A stretch of 6,345 bases of DNA from Desulfobacteraceae bacterium. GTDB lineage: Bacteria; Desulfobacterota; DSM-4660; Desulfatiglandales; Desulfatiglandaceae. Shown in pieces: positions 5,610 to 6,345 of the stretch. The stretch spans positions 1 to 6,345 of the forward strand of contig DQZA01000297.1 of assembly GCA_011042035.1 (NCBI GenBank), written 5' to 3'. Position 1 is the stretch's first letter; each line of letters starts with the position of its first letter. Both the position numbers and the translations under genes were made by a program. Below the pieces are notes generated by a model. That model had not been told where the DNA came from and made no database searches. It saw only the letters and a list, made by a program, of their open reading frames with translations.

Positions 5610-6345
5610 TCAGCCGCTCAGCAGTGCCTTAGTGCTTTGGGAAGGGCTGCGGGGTTTGCTTTTTTCAGCAGGGGAGGTCTTTTCCTTTCCGGATGGACGG
5701 GGCCTTAATTGGGCTGGCTTTCCTTTGATAAATTGGGCCATATCGTAGTCTTTGGAAAATACTACCTCTCCTTTGCTGTTGTAGGCCACAATCCTCAGCA
5801 CCCGGGGTATGTCCTTATTGGCCTTTTTTTCAAAAGAGGCCCTGATCTTGCGAAATCGCCTGATGGAAAAAAGCTGACCTGTTTTATAATCTTTGGGCAT
5901 TCCATCTGCTAAGATTACATTTGGGTAGCTCCATGCCTTTGATGGCTCAGAAGGCTCTTCTATCCATATTATGTGAACGTAACCCCGCACAGGACCCGCG
6001 CTGTCCGATGCCTTATAAACCTTGAAGGCTACGTTAAGACTTGCAGAAGAAACTTTGACCTTTAGGTCTCTTACCTCAACAAACTCTTTTGGTTCAGGGG
6101 GGGGCTGGGGAATCTGGGCAGCCTGCTGAGGAAGAGGTGGACTTTCAGTCCCCTTAGCTTCTTCAGGAGATGGCAACGTTTCCTCAATATTTGCCCGCTG
6201 TGGCACAACCTTTTTGACCATCTCCATTGTAGCTGTTTCTGGGCTGGGCTTACGTTTCAGCAAGGCCAATTGTTGCTGAGCTTCATAGACCTGAGTCTTC
6301 AGGGAAATAAGCTCAGTCTTTAAGCCTTGGATTTTCCTTGTCTGA
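5610..6345 (-). CDS. Coiled-coil, proline-rich-linker protein of unknown function, 5' end beyond the right edge (partial)
   Basis: The minus-strand frame is open from 6344 to the TGA at 5612-5610, giving 244 visible residues with no convincing start inside. A TTG at 6269 is in frame but sits in the middle of a continuous helix, so the true start lies to the right of the window. Visible residues 1-30 (KIQGLKTELISLKTQVYEAQ) have hydrophobic residues at heptad spacing, the end of a coiled coil. Residues about 50-86 are a Pro/Glu/Gln-rich flexible linker. Residues about 88-205 form a compact, probably beta-rich domain with G-P-V-R-G-Y-V-H-I-I-W-I, P-N-V-I-L-A-D-G and F-S-I-R-R-F-R-K-I. The tail 206-244 is rich in Lys, Arg, Pro and Ser. 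I do not know its function. An envelope-anchored protein, with a membrane segment before the coiled coil, would fit this layout but cannot be seen here. It converges on the ribonuclease gene with 3 bp between stop codons. Confidence 0.8.
   Translation of the reverse strand, partial: QTRKIQGLKTELISLKTQVYEAQQQLALLKRKPSPETATMEMVKKVVPQRANIEETLPSPEEAKGTESPPLPQQAAQIPQPPPEPKEFVEVRDLKVKVSSASLNVAFKVYKASDSAGPVRGYVHIIWIEEPSEPSKAWSYPNVILADGMPKDYKTGQLFSIRRFRKIRASFEKKANKDIPRVLRIVAYNSKGEVVFSKDYDMAQFIKGKPAQLRPRPSGKEKTSPAEKSKPRSPSQSTKALLSG

Noticed and set aside
5611..5666. Possible rho-independent terminator for the ribonuclease gene: CAGCC ... GGCTG followed by TTTGCTTTTTT.
   Set aside because: The arms are only five bases with a loop of about 29, and the stem does not directly abut the T-run. 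The sequence also encodes the end of the convergent protein.
6267..6269. TTG at 6269 as the start of the coiled-coil protein (219 residues).
   Set aside because: The same frame continues upstream to the window edge as an unbroken heptad-patterned helix, so the TTG is an internal leucine codon.

Overview
The window is a stretch of ordinary bacterial chromosome of moderate GC content holding six protein genes, two of them cut by the window edges. I see no rRNA, tRNA, insertion sequence, CRISPR array or phage module. The best hint of lineage is the partial PAS protein at the left edge. Its PAS domain has a Cys/His-containing insert (C-Y-E ... H-x-C ... C-P-L) of a kind I associate with sensor proteins of sulfate-reducing Desulfobacterota (the former Deltaproteobacteria). 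The shapes of the RNB ribonuclease and of the coiled-coil protein would fit that group. This placement is an inference and not a firm one.

Left block, minus strand (3299 down to 1). Four genes run in the same direction: an M24-family Xaa-Pro aminopeptidase (3299-2184), a XerD-type tyrosine recombinase (2175-1258), an unidentified 195-residue protein (1258-671) and a PAS-domain sensor protein (603 to beyond the left edge). The first three are tightly packed: 8 bp separate the first two, and a TGATG stop/start overlap joins the second and third. They are therefore probably one transcript with coupled translation. The PAS gene follows after 67 bp with its own ribosome binding site and no visible terminator before it, so it may be the fourth gene of the operon.

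Middle (3300-3611). This is a 312-bp divergent intergenic region. It carries the strong Shine-Dalgarno of the peptidase gene at one end and a perfect -35 hexamer (TTGACA) for the ribonuclease gene at the other. Two short inverted repeats lie between them.

Right block. An RNase II/R-family exoribonuclease (3612-5606, plus strand) is complete and has all the catalytic aspartates. Its start has no Shine-Dalgarno and is preceded by a three-codon mini-ORF. It converges, with only 3 bp between stop codons, on a minus-strand gene (5610 to beyond the right edge). That gene encodes a coiled-coil, proline-rich-linker protein with a small C-terminal domain and a basic tail.

Functionally these look like housekeeping genes: peptide turnover, chromosome dimer resolution and RNA decay, plus a sensor and two uncharacterised proteins. 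I did not find convincing evidence of a new multi-gene system. The items most worth following are the unknown gene coupled to xerD, the Cys/His PAS domain, and the unusual leader and domain layout of the ribonuclease.
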